Origin: Diadophis punctatus similis
Taxonomy: Eukaryota > Chordata > Lepidosauria > Squamata > Dipsadidae
NCBI GenBank assembly: GCA_023053685.1
Contig: JALIGW010000010.1
Location: 15,172,419-15,236,418 of the forward strand
DNA length: 64,000 nt
Direction: 5' to 3'
Notes under the pieces: model-generated
Database searches by the model: none
What the model was told of the DNA's origin: nothing
Seen by the model: only the letters and a program-made list of their open reading frames with translations
Shown: positions 22,779 through 32,638 of the stretch, piece by piece
Layout: every line of letters starts with the position of its first letter
Position numbering within the stretch: the stretch's first letter is position 1
Translations under genes and position numbers: made by a program

Positions 22779-24050
22779 TAAAGGCCCTGAGGAAGCTGTC
22801 CAAGCAACTTGCAATGCCAACACTCATGAGGCAGCAGAAAACAGTCTCCCCGCAGCCGGCTGGGGACTCAGCGATGCAACCACTAAAAGATGCCTTGAGG
22901 ATGGATGAATGGTTCCAGAGACATAAAGGTGGAGGACTTGGCATAGAACAGCAGTAAAGTGTACATCCCAACCAGCCAGAAAACTTTGATCCTGCAGAGG
23001 AGCCACAATGCAAAATCCGCAGGGCATTTTGGGTTTGTGAAGACCCTTCACCTGTTGAAGAGACAGTTTTCTTCAACAGGCGGCCGAAGATGAAAAAGGA
23101 CATAGAAGCCTATGTGGTCAGCTGTCTTCTGTGTGCCTCCATGAAACACCTACCTGGGAAGCCTCTAGGCTTGCTACATTGGTAGGCAACCCAGCTAATC
23201 CATGGGAGTAGATATCCATGACTTTATCATGGAGTTGCCTGAGTGTGCTGGGAACACAGTAATTTGGACTGTCAGCAACCTGTTTTCAAAGCAAGCACAC
23301 TTTGTGGCATGTCTGAAGACTCCTTCTGCCCGAGTCCTAGATAAGATGTTTGTGCAACATATCTACAGACTACATGGGGTCCCAAAATGCATTATCTCAG
23401 ATAGGGGGGGGGGGTGCAATTCATTGCAAATTTTTGGTGGGAATGTTTAAAATTGATAGGCTCCTCCCAGGGACTTAGCTCCATCTACCATACAAATACT
23501 AATGGAGCATCTGAATGTGCCAACTCAGTGCAATACCTGCACTGTTATATAAATTATCAGCAGACTAATTGGGCCAAGCTCCTGCCTTTCACAGAAGTGG
23601 CATATAACAATTTGGTACACAGCAGCACAGGTTTTACCCATTTCAAAGTGGCCACGGGGACTGAATTTGTGCCCATGCCAGAGCTCCCACAGGAAGCTCC
23701 ATCCTCAGTGTCATTGGCCGACTGGATGGACACTCTAAAAGCCATGTGGCCCGTTGTGTGTAAATAAAGCTAGGGAAAGCCAAAAAAGGCAAACAGATTG
23801 GAAAAGGTGTCCCCAAAGGGAATTTAGAGTGGGGGATAAAGTCTATTTGTCCACCAATTTTCTAAACCTGAGACAAGCTTGTAAAAAGTTAGATCCCAAA
23901 TACATAGATCCCAAATCATCTGGATCATGAATCCAGTGAGGGTGGAGCTGAAGTTGCCAAGAAGCCTCAGCCAAGCATCCGGTATTTCATTGCAGTCTTT
24001 TAAAACCCTTTTGGGGATCTGGCTTGAGGCCAGTTGAACAACCACCTCCT
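22779..24050 (+). pseudogene. Gypsy pol: integrase remnant
   Basis: After the RNase H continuation comes an integrase. A zinc-binding region near 23040-23170 has VVSCLLCASMKHLPGKPLG. A core-domain remnant follows (GVPKCIISDRGGGCNS, where ISDRG marks the second catalytic aspartate; then an IYHTNTNGASECAN block carrying the glutamate). Then comes INYQQTNWAKLLPFTEVAYN and HSSTGFTHFKVATG. This matches the Sushi-like Gypsy integrase order. Many frame changes and stops make it inactive. A G8 run at 23405-23412 sits right after the catalytic D motif and shifts the frame. Confidence 0.8.
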
Positions 24051-24343
24051 CCTCCCACCCTAGTTAAGAGAGAGGAGCACTATGAGATCAAAAGGATTCT
24101 CAACTCCAGATATCACAAGGGAAATTACCGTACCCGGTAATTATTGTGAAAAGGCTACCCGTTAGCAGATGCTGAGTGGGTGGCTGCTCCAGATGTTAGG
24201 GCTGCAAGGTTAGTTAAGAAGTTTCACACTAGGTATCCTCAATGTCCCCAATAAGGAACATAGCAGAAGTTGGGTTGTAAGTAATAATGTGTATGTATGT
24301 TTATTGTTGTTTCAGGTCTACCCTTCTTTTGGGGGGGTCGGCA

Positions 24344-24742
24344 TGTCAAGACTGACTTTCACCTATATTCTGCTTTGCTCACAGCTTGGCAAAGAGTGGG
24401 GGAGGGGTAGATTGGAATGCAAGGGTGGGGGGAATGGCCTCCAAGCATCATTGGTTCCCATGAGACATTGGTCCCCCGCCCCCAAGGACACCCAGATCAG
24501 ATGCCACAGCGTGATCGGCTGATTCCCAAAGCAAAATGAACAGAAGTGATTGGTGGACGTAATGGACTGTGGGTGGCCTGTGGGGAAAGGGGAAATGAAC
24601 TATGCATGCGTTTATGTGGGAAGCCCGGAGCTGGTTTTGTTTCTTCTGTGCCAATGTGGATTTATTCAGTAAAGTTTATCCTCTTGGTAAAATAATGTCC
24701 CAGAAGTTTCTTTTTCTGGATTTGCCAGCTGGACAGCTGACA
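24344..24742 (+). repeat. Gypsy 3' LTR
   Basis: 399 bp from TGTCAAGACTGACT to GCTGACA, homologous to 14546-14921. It is preceded by a G-run (gggggggtcggca), which may be the remains of the polypurine tract. Confidence 0.85.
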
Positions 24743-24747
24743 CCTGG

Positions 24748-26154
24748 AAGATAACATAGAGAAAGACTTCAACAATATTTCAAAAGCTGGTCATCATTTT
24801 ACCTTTCTCCCAGTTCTTAGAAAGACAACAAAATGCTTTAATAGACATTGGGATATGGGATACATTACTAACCCATAATTGGGATATGGGTTTGTAATGG
24901 GCTATAAATGGGCTCTCCTGCCCGAGAAGTAAATATCACATGATGTTGGCTTACATTCTTGTTGAGTGGGAAACATTTCAGTCATCTTCAGACAAATGCC
25001 ACTCAATTGCTCCTGTTGGAATATTTTAAGAACCTTTCTCCAACCTAATTCCAATAACACAATCATATGTAAAGGCCTGAGTAACCCTGCAAGGACAAAT
25101 AAAGGTGGTATAAGGATCAGCAATGCAACCTGAACTTGATCCTTCTCTGTGTTAGTCGGCATAACTAGCCTAATGTAACCTTATCCAGTTTATATTCCTT
25201 CATTTCCAAGGGTGTTGATTCATGGAACTTGATATGTAATAGGACTTTATGGAAGGGAAAAATCACTGTAGAATAATTTTACAAACATCTTTATTTTTTC
25301 TTTTAGAAATTCTTTTTGCAATTGTGATGAGTGAATTATTTTTCTTAAAGTGAAGGTTTCTTTCATGTTTTCTTTAAAAAAAGAATGCATATGCATTGTC
25401 AGATTTCTGGGGTGGCATTACAAGGACAATACAATGATTCAAAGAGGCTGGGAGTAATAAAGACAGATGGTACCCAGAAGATATTATCTTTGGCCTTTAC
25501 ATTCCTGCACTCATTTGTTTAATCACAAATCCATGTGAAGGATCTGCACCAGCTGAAAACATCTCCAGAATATGGTCATCCCACATCATCAGCAGTATTG
25601 GAATACTGAGTTATTTACTTCCATCTCAGCTGCAGAACAGCTGAAGCCCTGATGAAACTAGGATGGTTGTTTTGGAGACACTGTGGTTCCTCTTCTTTAC
25701 TGCAGAAGTTTGGGGCAAGACCTCCTGATGCTCAGCAGCTTTGAAATATGGATGATTACATATCATTCTTCAATCACATGATGAGAATGTTAAAGTATGC
25801 TTTGAAGTATTTACAATATTTTGTTCTCATTGGTACTTAAACTTGTACCATCTGAGTGGCATAAAAAATATGGAACCCCAGAAGCTTCACCACATAAGCA
25901 ATTTGTTAAGAGAATATGGCAAACAAACTAGGGAAAGTCTATCTGTAATTTATCATGTCTTTTGAAGCACATATTGTTTTTGGCTTCTTTCAAACATGAT
26001 AGCAATTGGTTAAGAAGTTGTTAGAAGAAAGTTATGCAAAGTTATGCTTCTGATTTAACATGAAAAGCTAACACTTTACATTTATTGATGTCACTGCCTG
26101 CTTTCTATTTTTTCTGTTTCCAGTTTTTCAATGATATTAGCAGGTGCTTAAAAT
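24748..26154. other. Non-coding stretch
   Basis: No gene or defined repeat recognised on either strand. One short tandem-like duplication near 24850-24900 (gggatatggg with acccataattggg) is seen. Confidence 0.5.
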
Positions 26155-26300
26155 TTTAGATAGTTAACAGTAACAGAGTTGGAAGGGACCTTGGAGGTCA
26201 TCTAGTCCAACCCTCTGCTCACGCAGGAGACCTATACTAGGGATTCGAACCGCTGAATTGCCGACCTTTCTGATCAACAAGCTCAGTGTCTTAGCTTAGT
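26155..26300 (-). mobile_element. tRNA SINE with CR1 3' tail
   Basis: On the minus strand the order is a tRNA-like head with a perfect RNA polymerase III B box (ggttcgaatcc, at 26241-26251 in reverse), then a short link. The CR1 3' UTR block follows (gggttggactagatgacctc, aaggtcccttccaactctg). This is the structure of SINEs mobilised by CR1. It is not a tRNA gene, because there is no cloverleaf and no acceptor end. Confidence 0.8.
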
Positions 26301-26817
26301 CTTAGAAGTGAAGTGAAGTGAAGTCTTAGAAGTGAAGAAAACAAAGGGAACATATAGCAGAGGGAAACATTACTAACATGAATACATAACCAAGATTTAA
26401 TAGATCTTTACTTTAGAGCAACACAATTCCAATAGTTTCTTAAATTAAAAAAAAACCACATGCTGATTCACATTAGCTATTTTAGGATTATAGCATTAAA
26501 AACAATAAAGAAAAAATAAATGGTCTTTCCCTGCAGCCCAACTCTGTTTAAATAATATCGAAGTTGGAAGGGGTGGGAGCTGGAAGATTCACTTCCAGAA
26601 GCATCAATCTTCTGCTCGTATAGTTCTAACCACTAGAAATTTTAAGAATTGAGAATTCCTTCTTTGTTACTCTCATTGTTTCTATTCAGCTTTCTCCTGA
26701 TGGAGATGTGGGAAGAAATATCCATCTGGTTCAGTTCCAAGTTGTGAGAAAGACACTGGAAACATGGAGGCTGATTGGAAAGAATGTTTAATGATGAACA
26801 GAACCACGAAGCACATG
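26301..26817. other. Non-coding stretch
   Basis: Starts with short gaagtgaagtgaagt repeats near the SINE head. Otherwise nothing recognised. Confidence 0.5.
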
Positions 26818-26869
26818 GTTCTGGTCAGGGGTGAAATGTGAAAATTTCCCCTACTGGTTATGTGGGCAT

Positions 26870-27020
26870 GGCTTATTTTGTGGGTGTGACTTGATGTCTG
26901 GTGGGCATGGCTTCATGTGGGTGTGGCTTGGTGGTCAGGTGACTCATTGGGCGTGCTTCATGGTCATGTAACTGGATGGGCGTGGCTTGGTGGTCAGGTG
27001 ACCAGGTGGGCATGGCCAAG
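26870..27020. repeat. Subterminal GGGCATGGC/GGGCGTGGC repeats of the hAT element
   Basis: Seven or so short units such as gtgggcatggctt, gtgggtgtggcttggtgg, atgggcgtggcttggtgg and gtgggcatggcc, spaced about 20-26 bp, lie next to the left terminus. Subterminal motif clusters are known transposase binding sites in hAT elements. That role here is inferred. Similar clusters are at 46450-46570 and 54825-54885 in other hAT families. Confidence 0.65.
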
Positions 27021-27141
27021 TCGACATCACTTCTTTGCCCTTTTTTGACCTACAAAAAGAAAATATACCAATTATTTCATGCAATTAATACTTAAATAAG
27101 ATTAAACTAAGCACACAAAACAATAAGAGGTACACACATAC

Positions 27142-27893
27142 TTACATACGAACAATAAAAGTGTTGTCCTCCACGTCACTTCTTTGCACCAATGATAACA
27201 GCCTACAAAAAGAAGATAAACAATGATTTGTTAAATTGGAAACGGTTAGGCGGCTTCTGCTCTCTGAACATATGAAGTTCATTTTTGAAAAACCTCTTTC
27301 CGCTTCTGCAGAACTTACAGCAATTGTTCTGACAATATCTCTTGCTTTTTTAATGTTGTCAGGAATTGCATACCTCTTTGAATCTTTTAACACATTCTCC
27401 ACAAAATCTCTATAGTCGTTGATGTTAATCTTGTGCTTGAAAATGTCACCAAATGTGCGCAGTTGTTCTTCAGCTTCTGCCCACGGAACGACTACTTCCG
27501 CAAAATCCCAGTACTCTGGCACCAAAAACTGTAGAAATTGCAATTTATTTGTGGAGTCTTGCAATTGGCTACCTGTTTTTAAATGTTTACAGTCCATCAG
27601 TCGTTTCTGCAAATTGGTTATGATGCTTCCTAAAAGCCTTTCCCGATGAAGTCCAACAAATTGATGATTTTCTACAAAGTTTATATTTTTGAAGGTTTCT
27701 AAATTTATTTGCCCATCAACTTTTGTTTCGTATGTACCCTTTCGCTGTGTAAGTACTTCAAATGCTTTCATCGATCTTCTCACCAGTTTTTCAGCCTTTA
27801 AAATGTCCATGTCACGTGCTTGCAGTGCAGTTGAAAGAAGTGAGATTTCTTCCAGAATATCTATCATAAGTGCCAAATCATTTAAGAAATATT
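27142..27893 (-). pseudogene. hAT transposase, C-terminal part
   Basis: The frame reads from the insertion point (FLNDLALMIDILEEISLLSTA) to the stop at 27142. It contains the helical insertion domain remainder. The C-terminal hAT dimerisation/catalytic block follows: IVRTIAVSSAEAERGFSKMN, with the glutamate of the DDE triad in SAEAERGFS, and then SRLTVSNLTNHCLSSF. The first codons of the longer open frame, up to 27939, are inside the nested element and are not part of the transposase. The family resembles vertebrate ZNF862/KIAA1586-type hAT proteins. Confidence 0.85.
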
Positions 27894-28256
27894 TACCGTA
27901 TTTTTCGGAGTATAGGACGCACCGGAACATAGGACGCACCTAGATTTTAGAGGAGGAAAACAAGGAAAAAAGTATTCTGAACCAAATGGTGTAGCAATAT
28001 ATTATTTAATAAAATACAGTGTAGCAGAATAATTTTTACAACCATGTATACTTTTTATAACCATGTATACTTTTTACAACTATGTATACTTTTTACAAAC
28101 TTCAAACTTGACAGCTTTAAGACTTGTGGACTTCAACTCCCAGAATTCCTCCTCCAGTCATGCTAGCTCAGGAATGGGAGTTGAAGTCCACAAGTCTTAA
28201 AGTTGCCAAGTTTGAAGAGCCCTGGGTTAGGGGTGGCAAGGGTCTTCTAACTTGTG

Positions 28257-28366
28257 AAGTTTAAGACTTGTGGACTTCAACTCCCAGAATTCCTCCTCCA
28301 GTCATTCCTGAGCTAGCATGAATGGAGGAGGAATTCTGGGAGTTGAAGTCCACAAGTCTTAAACTT
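28257..28366. repeat. Perfect 44-bp inverted repeat
   Basis: Arms 28257-28300 and 28323-28366 are exact reverse complements, with a 22-nt spacer. A diverged copy of the same palindrome (gacttgtggacttcaactcc ... gggagttgaagtccacaagt) lies at 28117-28200. Both can extrude as hairpins. Confidence 0.95.
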
Positions 28367-28439
28367 GCCAGGTTTGGAGACCCTTGCACCCCTAACCCCT
28401 AACTCAGGGGTCTTCAGACTTGGAAGTTGGTCTTCAAAG

Positions 28440-28990
28440 CTGTGGGCTTGCTTTGGGCAGCAGCGGCAGCGGCGGCTTCTTAGCTGCCTCAGGGGCTTTC
28501 CTGTGGTCTGGCGGCAGCAGCGGCTTTCCCTTGCTCCGGCGGCATCGGCAGCAAGCATCGGTGGCGTTGAGCGGCAGCGAGCAGTGGGTATCGGCGGTGA
28601 GCGGCGGGCATGGGCGGCGGCAGGCATGGGCGGCGGCAGGGAGCGGTGGTGAGCGGCGGCAGCGGGCAGCGGCAGCGGGCAGCGGGCATCGGCGGCAGCG
28701 AGCGGCGATGGCGGGCATCGGCAGCAAGCCGCGGAGGCGGGCATCAGCAGCAGGGGGCATCGGCGGCTGCGAGCAGCGATGGCGGGCATCAGCAGTGAGC
28801 GGCGGCGGGCATCGACGGGCATTGGCTGGGGCGGCGGGGGGCATCGGCGGCAGCAGGCGGCGGCAGGGAGCAGTGGCGAGTGGCGGCAGCGGGCAGCGGC
28901 AGTGAGTATTGGGCATCGGTGGCAGCGGCCGGCAAGCTGCGATGGCGGGCATCGGCGGCGAGCGGCGGCAGCAGGCAGCTTTGCCGTGTA
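28440..28990. repeat. GC-rich CpG minisatellite
   Basis: About 550 bp of imperfect units built from GGCGGCAGCGGGCATCGG. CpG is dense, unlike the AT-rich surroundings. Long alanine/glycine/arginine or proline/cysteine-rich open frames on both strands follow from the repeat and show no domain. It lies entirely within the nested element. Confidence 0.9.
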
Positions 28991-29073
28991 ACATCCGGAG
29001 TATAAGATGCACCCAGTTTTTGACCCTCTTGGGGGGTAAAAAGGTGCGTCTTATACTCCGAAAAATATGGTAT

Positions 29074-30410
29074 TTTCCAGACGGGCAGCCATACCTGAGT
29101 ATTTTGCATTCACATGAAAATACTGATGTAGCACTGGATAAGCACGCCACACTGCTTTGGTTGCCCTTAAAACTACAGGCAGCCCATATTGGCCCAAAAA
29201 CTCTACCAATCTTTATAATGTTAATGTCCAGTTCTTTGGATATTTCATCAAGTTCAATTTTGTTCTTATTAGATTACTGAAAAATGGACCATATCTTATC
29301 AATAAATATTTTAAAATGATTTACTTGCTTTATTTCCTTTATGGCATCATCTAAAATAAGTTGGAGGCGATGGTTCAAGTAGTGCCATATGATGATATTT
29401 GGAAAGTCTTTTGCTATTCTGGTGCTCACTCCAGATTTTCTCCCAAGCATAACCCTGGCACCATCAGAGCAGAAAGCTATTAAAATTTTTTGCAGGTAGT
29501 CCTGGGTAAACCCTACCTTGTGTACACTTTCCAAAACAGCAGAACATATTGTCTCTGCATCTTGTTTCTTCAATTCAACAAGCTCCACAAAAAGTGTTAG
29601 TGGCTCCTCTGGTTCCTCAACTTTCACGAAAACTACCAAAACTGGTATGCAGGATACTGTTGAGGCTTCATCGATGATCAGCCATATTTTCAGATTCTGT
29701 TTAATGATGCTGGTAAACATTTGTGTTCTGATGTCGCTTGCAATGCACTCAACTATTTTCACAACTGTTGGCCTTGAATGCAATCCTATTCCCATATCTA
29801 CTCTATTCATAGTTTGTAATTCTATCGATTCAGCAATCCTTGAAATTGGTCTGCATGATTTTGCCAGGCTGTAAACAGTTCTGAACATGTTAATAGTGGC
29901 ATCACATTGGCTATCAGAAACCTTGTCCATTGCTTTTTCTATGGCTTCCTCCTCCGCTTGTTTTAGGTTGTCTCTGCAAATGGCATGCAATTTTGATGTG
30001 AAGTGTTCTCTCATTTTCTTCCTTAGAGACGCCTACAGCACTTCCTTTTTTATCCCAGCTGCCTCAATCTTGAAATGCTTTCATTCCTTGGACACATGAA
30101 TACCACCGTACAGTGTGAACCCATGTTTTGCGCAGTATGTGCAACCTAGTTTCTTGTTTGAAACATCCAACCCCTCATACTTCTGTTGGAAGCTGCTGTA
30201 CTGTTGCATAGACCAGCAATCTGGAAGAATTATTTCTATTTCAGGCTCGGACGACTTGCTGCTTTCTCTGTGTGCAAGTGGTGGAAGTGGTGGTGCTTGT
30301 GGTGGTTGTGGTGCTTGGGATGGATCATCCAAGGGCGGCACTTCTGATGGTTGTTGTGCCAGTTTTGGTTTCTTGGCCAAGAAACCCATCATTGTCTGTT
30401 GCCTTTTCAT
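29074..30410 (-). pseudogene. hAT transposase, N-terminal and central part
   Basis: The minus-strand frame starts MKRQQTMMGFLAKKPK at 30410. A proline-rich stretch and a BED-like cysteine pair (LGCTYCAKHGFTLYGG) follow. Then comes the RNase H-like core, with the first aspartate in KIWLIIDEASTVSC and the second in LIAFCSDGARVMLGRKSG. The frame is continuous apart from three in-frame stops: TGA at 30081-30083, a TAG near 30034, and TAA near 29274-29276. It reaches the nested insertion at 29071. The third catalytic residue is in the part at 27142-27893. Such enzymes cut and paste the element. This copy is disabled by stops and by the insertion. Confidence 0.85.
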
Positions 30411-30566
30411 CCTTCCTGATAAAGGCTGCTACTGCAAAAGGGAAAAAAGGAGCTTTGTTAGCTGAGGACACACAATGTAAAAGTACACAAAAAGCTCAAC
30501 GAGCTGAAAACACAACTTTACACAACACACAACAACAAAACTGGCTCACACACCATACAAAAGTAC

Positions 30567-31170
30567 ACTGCTGCAACAGAATTAACAGATTTACAGAGTT
30601 GGAAGAAGGGACCTTGCAAGGTCATCTAGTCCAACCCCCTGCCTAAGCAGCATTGCAAAAGCACACAAAATGGCCCCTGTCACAAGCAGGAGCCTCACAG
30701 AGCAACAAAGAGCTGAAAAAAACTTTTGCACTTTACACACCACACACCACACACCACAACAACACAAATGGCTCACACACCGTGCAAAAGCAGCTATACT
30801 GACTCACACACCATGCAAAAGGACATAAATGGCACCTGCAACAGATTTAACAGATTTACAGAGTTGGAAGTTGCAAGGTCATCTAGTCCAACCCCCTGCT
30901 TAAGCAGCATTGCAAAAGCACACAAAATGGCCTCTACCTTAAGCAGGAGCCTCACAGAGCAACAGAGCTGAAATTTTTTTTTTACACTTTACACACAACA
31001 CACAACAACACAAATGACTCACACACCATGAAAAATCAGCTGTACTGACTCACACACCATGCAAATGTACACTGCTGCAACAGATTTAACAGATTTACAG
31101 AGTTGAAAGAAGGGACCTTGCAAGGTCATCTAGTCCAACCCCCTGCCTAAGCAAGCATTGCAAAAGCTTT
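30567..31170. repeat. Three tandem units with CR1-tail sequence in the hAT leader
   Basis: The units begin near 30567, 30838 and 31076. Each contains aacagatttacagagttg, ggtcatctagtccaacccc, taagcagcattgcaaaagc and, in the first two, aggagcctcacagagcaaca with a following cacacaacaaca run. Spacing is about 240-270 bp and the third unit is shorter. The CR1 3' UTR block inside each shows that one inserted CR1/SINE tail was amplified locally. Confidence 0.8.
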
Positions 31171-31929
31171 AAATGGCTATGGCTACTATTTTTTTAAAGC
31201 AAAAAAAATAAAAACAGGTTACTTATCCTATGGAAGGAATAAGGCAGGCAGAATAAGTTGCTTGCAGAGCAGATGGATGGATTGCTGGTTTCAAGCAGGC
31301 AGATTAAGTGGCTTGCAGATCAGATGGATTGCAGTTTGCAATCCAAAGAAAGGCAGGCGTTGCTACCAGCGGCTCAGAATTTAGTCCGAAGAGCTAAGGT
31401 AAGCAAGCTGGAGGCTGGGTGGGAAGGTGGGTGGTTAGCTAGGCTGCAAAAGCTTTAGTTTAAATGGCTATGTCTAACAAAAACAATTCCTAGAAAAAAA
31501 CCGAAGGGGAAAAAAAGCCCAATTTACTATTTTTTTAAAGCAAAAGAAAAAATTACTTACCCAGTTGAAGGAACAAGGCGTCTGGGAGAGGCGAGGGGGA
31601 GGCAAGGCGTCGGCAAAGTGAGTAACTCTGCCCATGTGGCAAAGAGGAACAAATTATATAGGCCGGGGATGGGGTGGGTGGGCTGGAAGCACCCAGCTGA
31701 GTGGCGGGAAAAGCGGCCATTAAAAAAAAATTAAAAAGGAAAAGCGGCGAGCAGCAAAAGCGGCGGGCGGGCAATTGGGTGGACATCGGTGGCAGGGGCC
31801 CGGGGGCCCAGACTGGTATGGGGGCATGACCAGCCAGCCATAGTTACAGGTGCGCCGAACCACTGGTGCCAGCCCCTACCAGTCCACGCGATCCGGTCCG
31901 AACCGGGGCATTTCACCCCTGGTTCTGGT

Positions 31930-32636
31930 GCAGCTGACTACATGGAGTTGAGAGTGGGGTTTTTTTTACCTTCTCTTGGGCTTTGCATTTGAGCTTCCTG
32001 TTCCTGTGCAAGAACATGAATTCTATTGGCTGTTGTCAGACTCCCATGGGGCCATGTAGGGGTTTTGTAGGGGTCATAGATTGCTCTATAGGCAAAGTAC
32101 AAATCCTAGGTGCTTGTCTGAGCTACGTTTGGTTGAAGTTTGGACTGCTCTGAAAGAGTGTTGGGCAATCCCTATTGTGGCTTAATGGCTTTGCCCTGTG
32201 TTGAATCTTGAGTGAGGGCTAATCCTACCATTCTGCCTTTGTTTCAAAATATCCTGTCTTGAATGGAATGAAATGCAAATCTGCATTTCTAAAAGGTGGC
32301 CTCCTCAGTTTGGTTTCTGAGTAGGGTGGCCCAATCTTTCTTAATGAACACAAAATATCTGCTGGGGCTATTAAGAATGCGGGGTTTGCTTTCTGCCTCT
32401 AAAAACAAGTTTCTCCATTTGTCCCTTTGGGAAATACAATATTCTGCCTTTTTTAAAATATTCCTTAAAATATTTCATTCTTCTAGGAGAGGGGTGGCTT
32501 CCCACAGAGAGATGGATGTTTTTAGATTCTTCCTTTTGGCTTATTTCCTTAAGAAAAATTAGGATATTTGCTTTTTTATTTTTTTTAATCCACATTCTAT
32601 GGGGGCAGGAATTAAAGAAAAGCAGAAAGATGTAAC
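31930..32636. other. Non-coding stretch
   Basis: Nothing recognised between the hAT and Tigger elements. No frame longer than 90 codons and no repeat ends. Confidence 0.5.
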
Positions 32637-32638
32637 TA

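Larger units (their letters stand above)
14546..24742 (+). mobile_element. Ty3/Gypsy provirus, nested and broken
   Basis: Related LTRs occur at 14546-14921 and 24344-24742 and share the TG...CA ends (tgt(t/c)aagactgact ... gctgaca). They are flanked by ccttg (14541-14545) and cctgg (24743-24747), a 5-bp target duplication with one difference. The internal region holds RT/RNase H (16940-17616) and integrase (22779-23770) of the Sushi-like Gypsy type, in order, on the plus strand. It was later hit by an L2 fragment, a 5' LTR rearrangement and a 5.1-kb L1. The reading frames carry many stops, so it is an old, dead copy. Confidence 0.85.
27896..29070. mobile_element. TA-flanked DNA element nested in the hAT transposase gene
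   Basis: The ends are inverted repeats of about 28 bp (ccgtatttttcggagtat on the left, the reverse of the right end reading ccatatttttcggagtat), with two mismatches. TA dinucleotides at 27894-27895 and 29071-29072 flank it and could be the target duplication, as in the Tc1/mariner group. The transposase frame resumes at both borders (GKY / FLNDLA). The inside holds two palindromes and a 550-bp GC-rich minisatellite, with no transposase. Confidence 0.75.
26826..31921 (-). mobile_element. Complete autonomous-type hAT transposon, with nested insertion
   Basis: Terminal inverted repeats: CAGGGGTGAAATG at the left and, at the right, gggcatttcacccctg. The octamer gttctggt flanks both sides (26818-26825 and 31922-31929), the 8-bp duplication expected for hAT. 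The 5.1-kb body encodes a hAT transposase on the minus strand (30410 to 27142), interrupted by a 1.2-kb TA-flanked element at 27896-29070. Subterminal GGGCGTGGC-type repeats lie at 26870-27020. A tandem array at 30567-31170 lies in the presumed 5' leader. Confidence 0.9.

Noticed and set aside
26241..26251. Possible tRNA gene (perfect B box)
   Set aside because: No cloverleaf, no acceptor stem, and it is joined to a CR1 tail. It is a SINE.
27894..27939. First residues of the longer minus-strand frame ending at 27142
   Set aside because: They are encoded by the terminal repeat of the nested element, not by the hAT transposase.
28420..29150. Long open frames rich in Ala/Gly/Arg or Pro/Cys (161 and 238 codons)
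   Set aside because: They are translations of a GC-rich minisatellite with few stop codons by composition. No domain, no start context, and overlapping frames on both strands.
30567..31170. CRISPR-like spaced repeats
   Set aside because: Units of about 250 bp with similar interiors form a tandem amplification of a repeat tail. The DNA is vertebrate.
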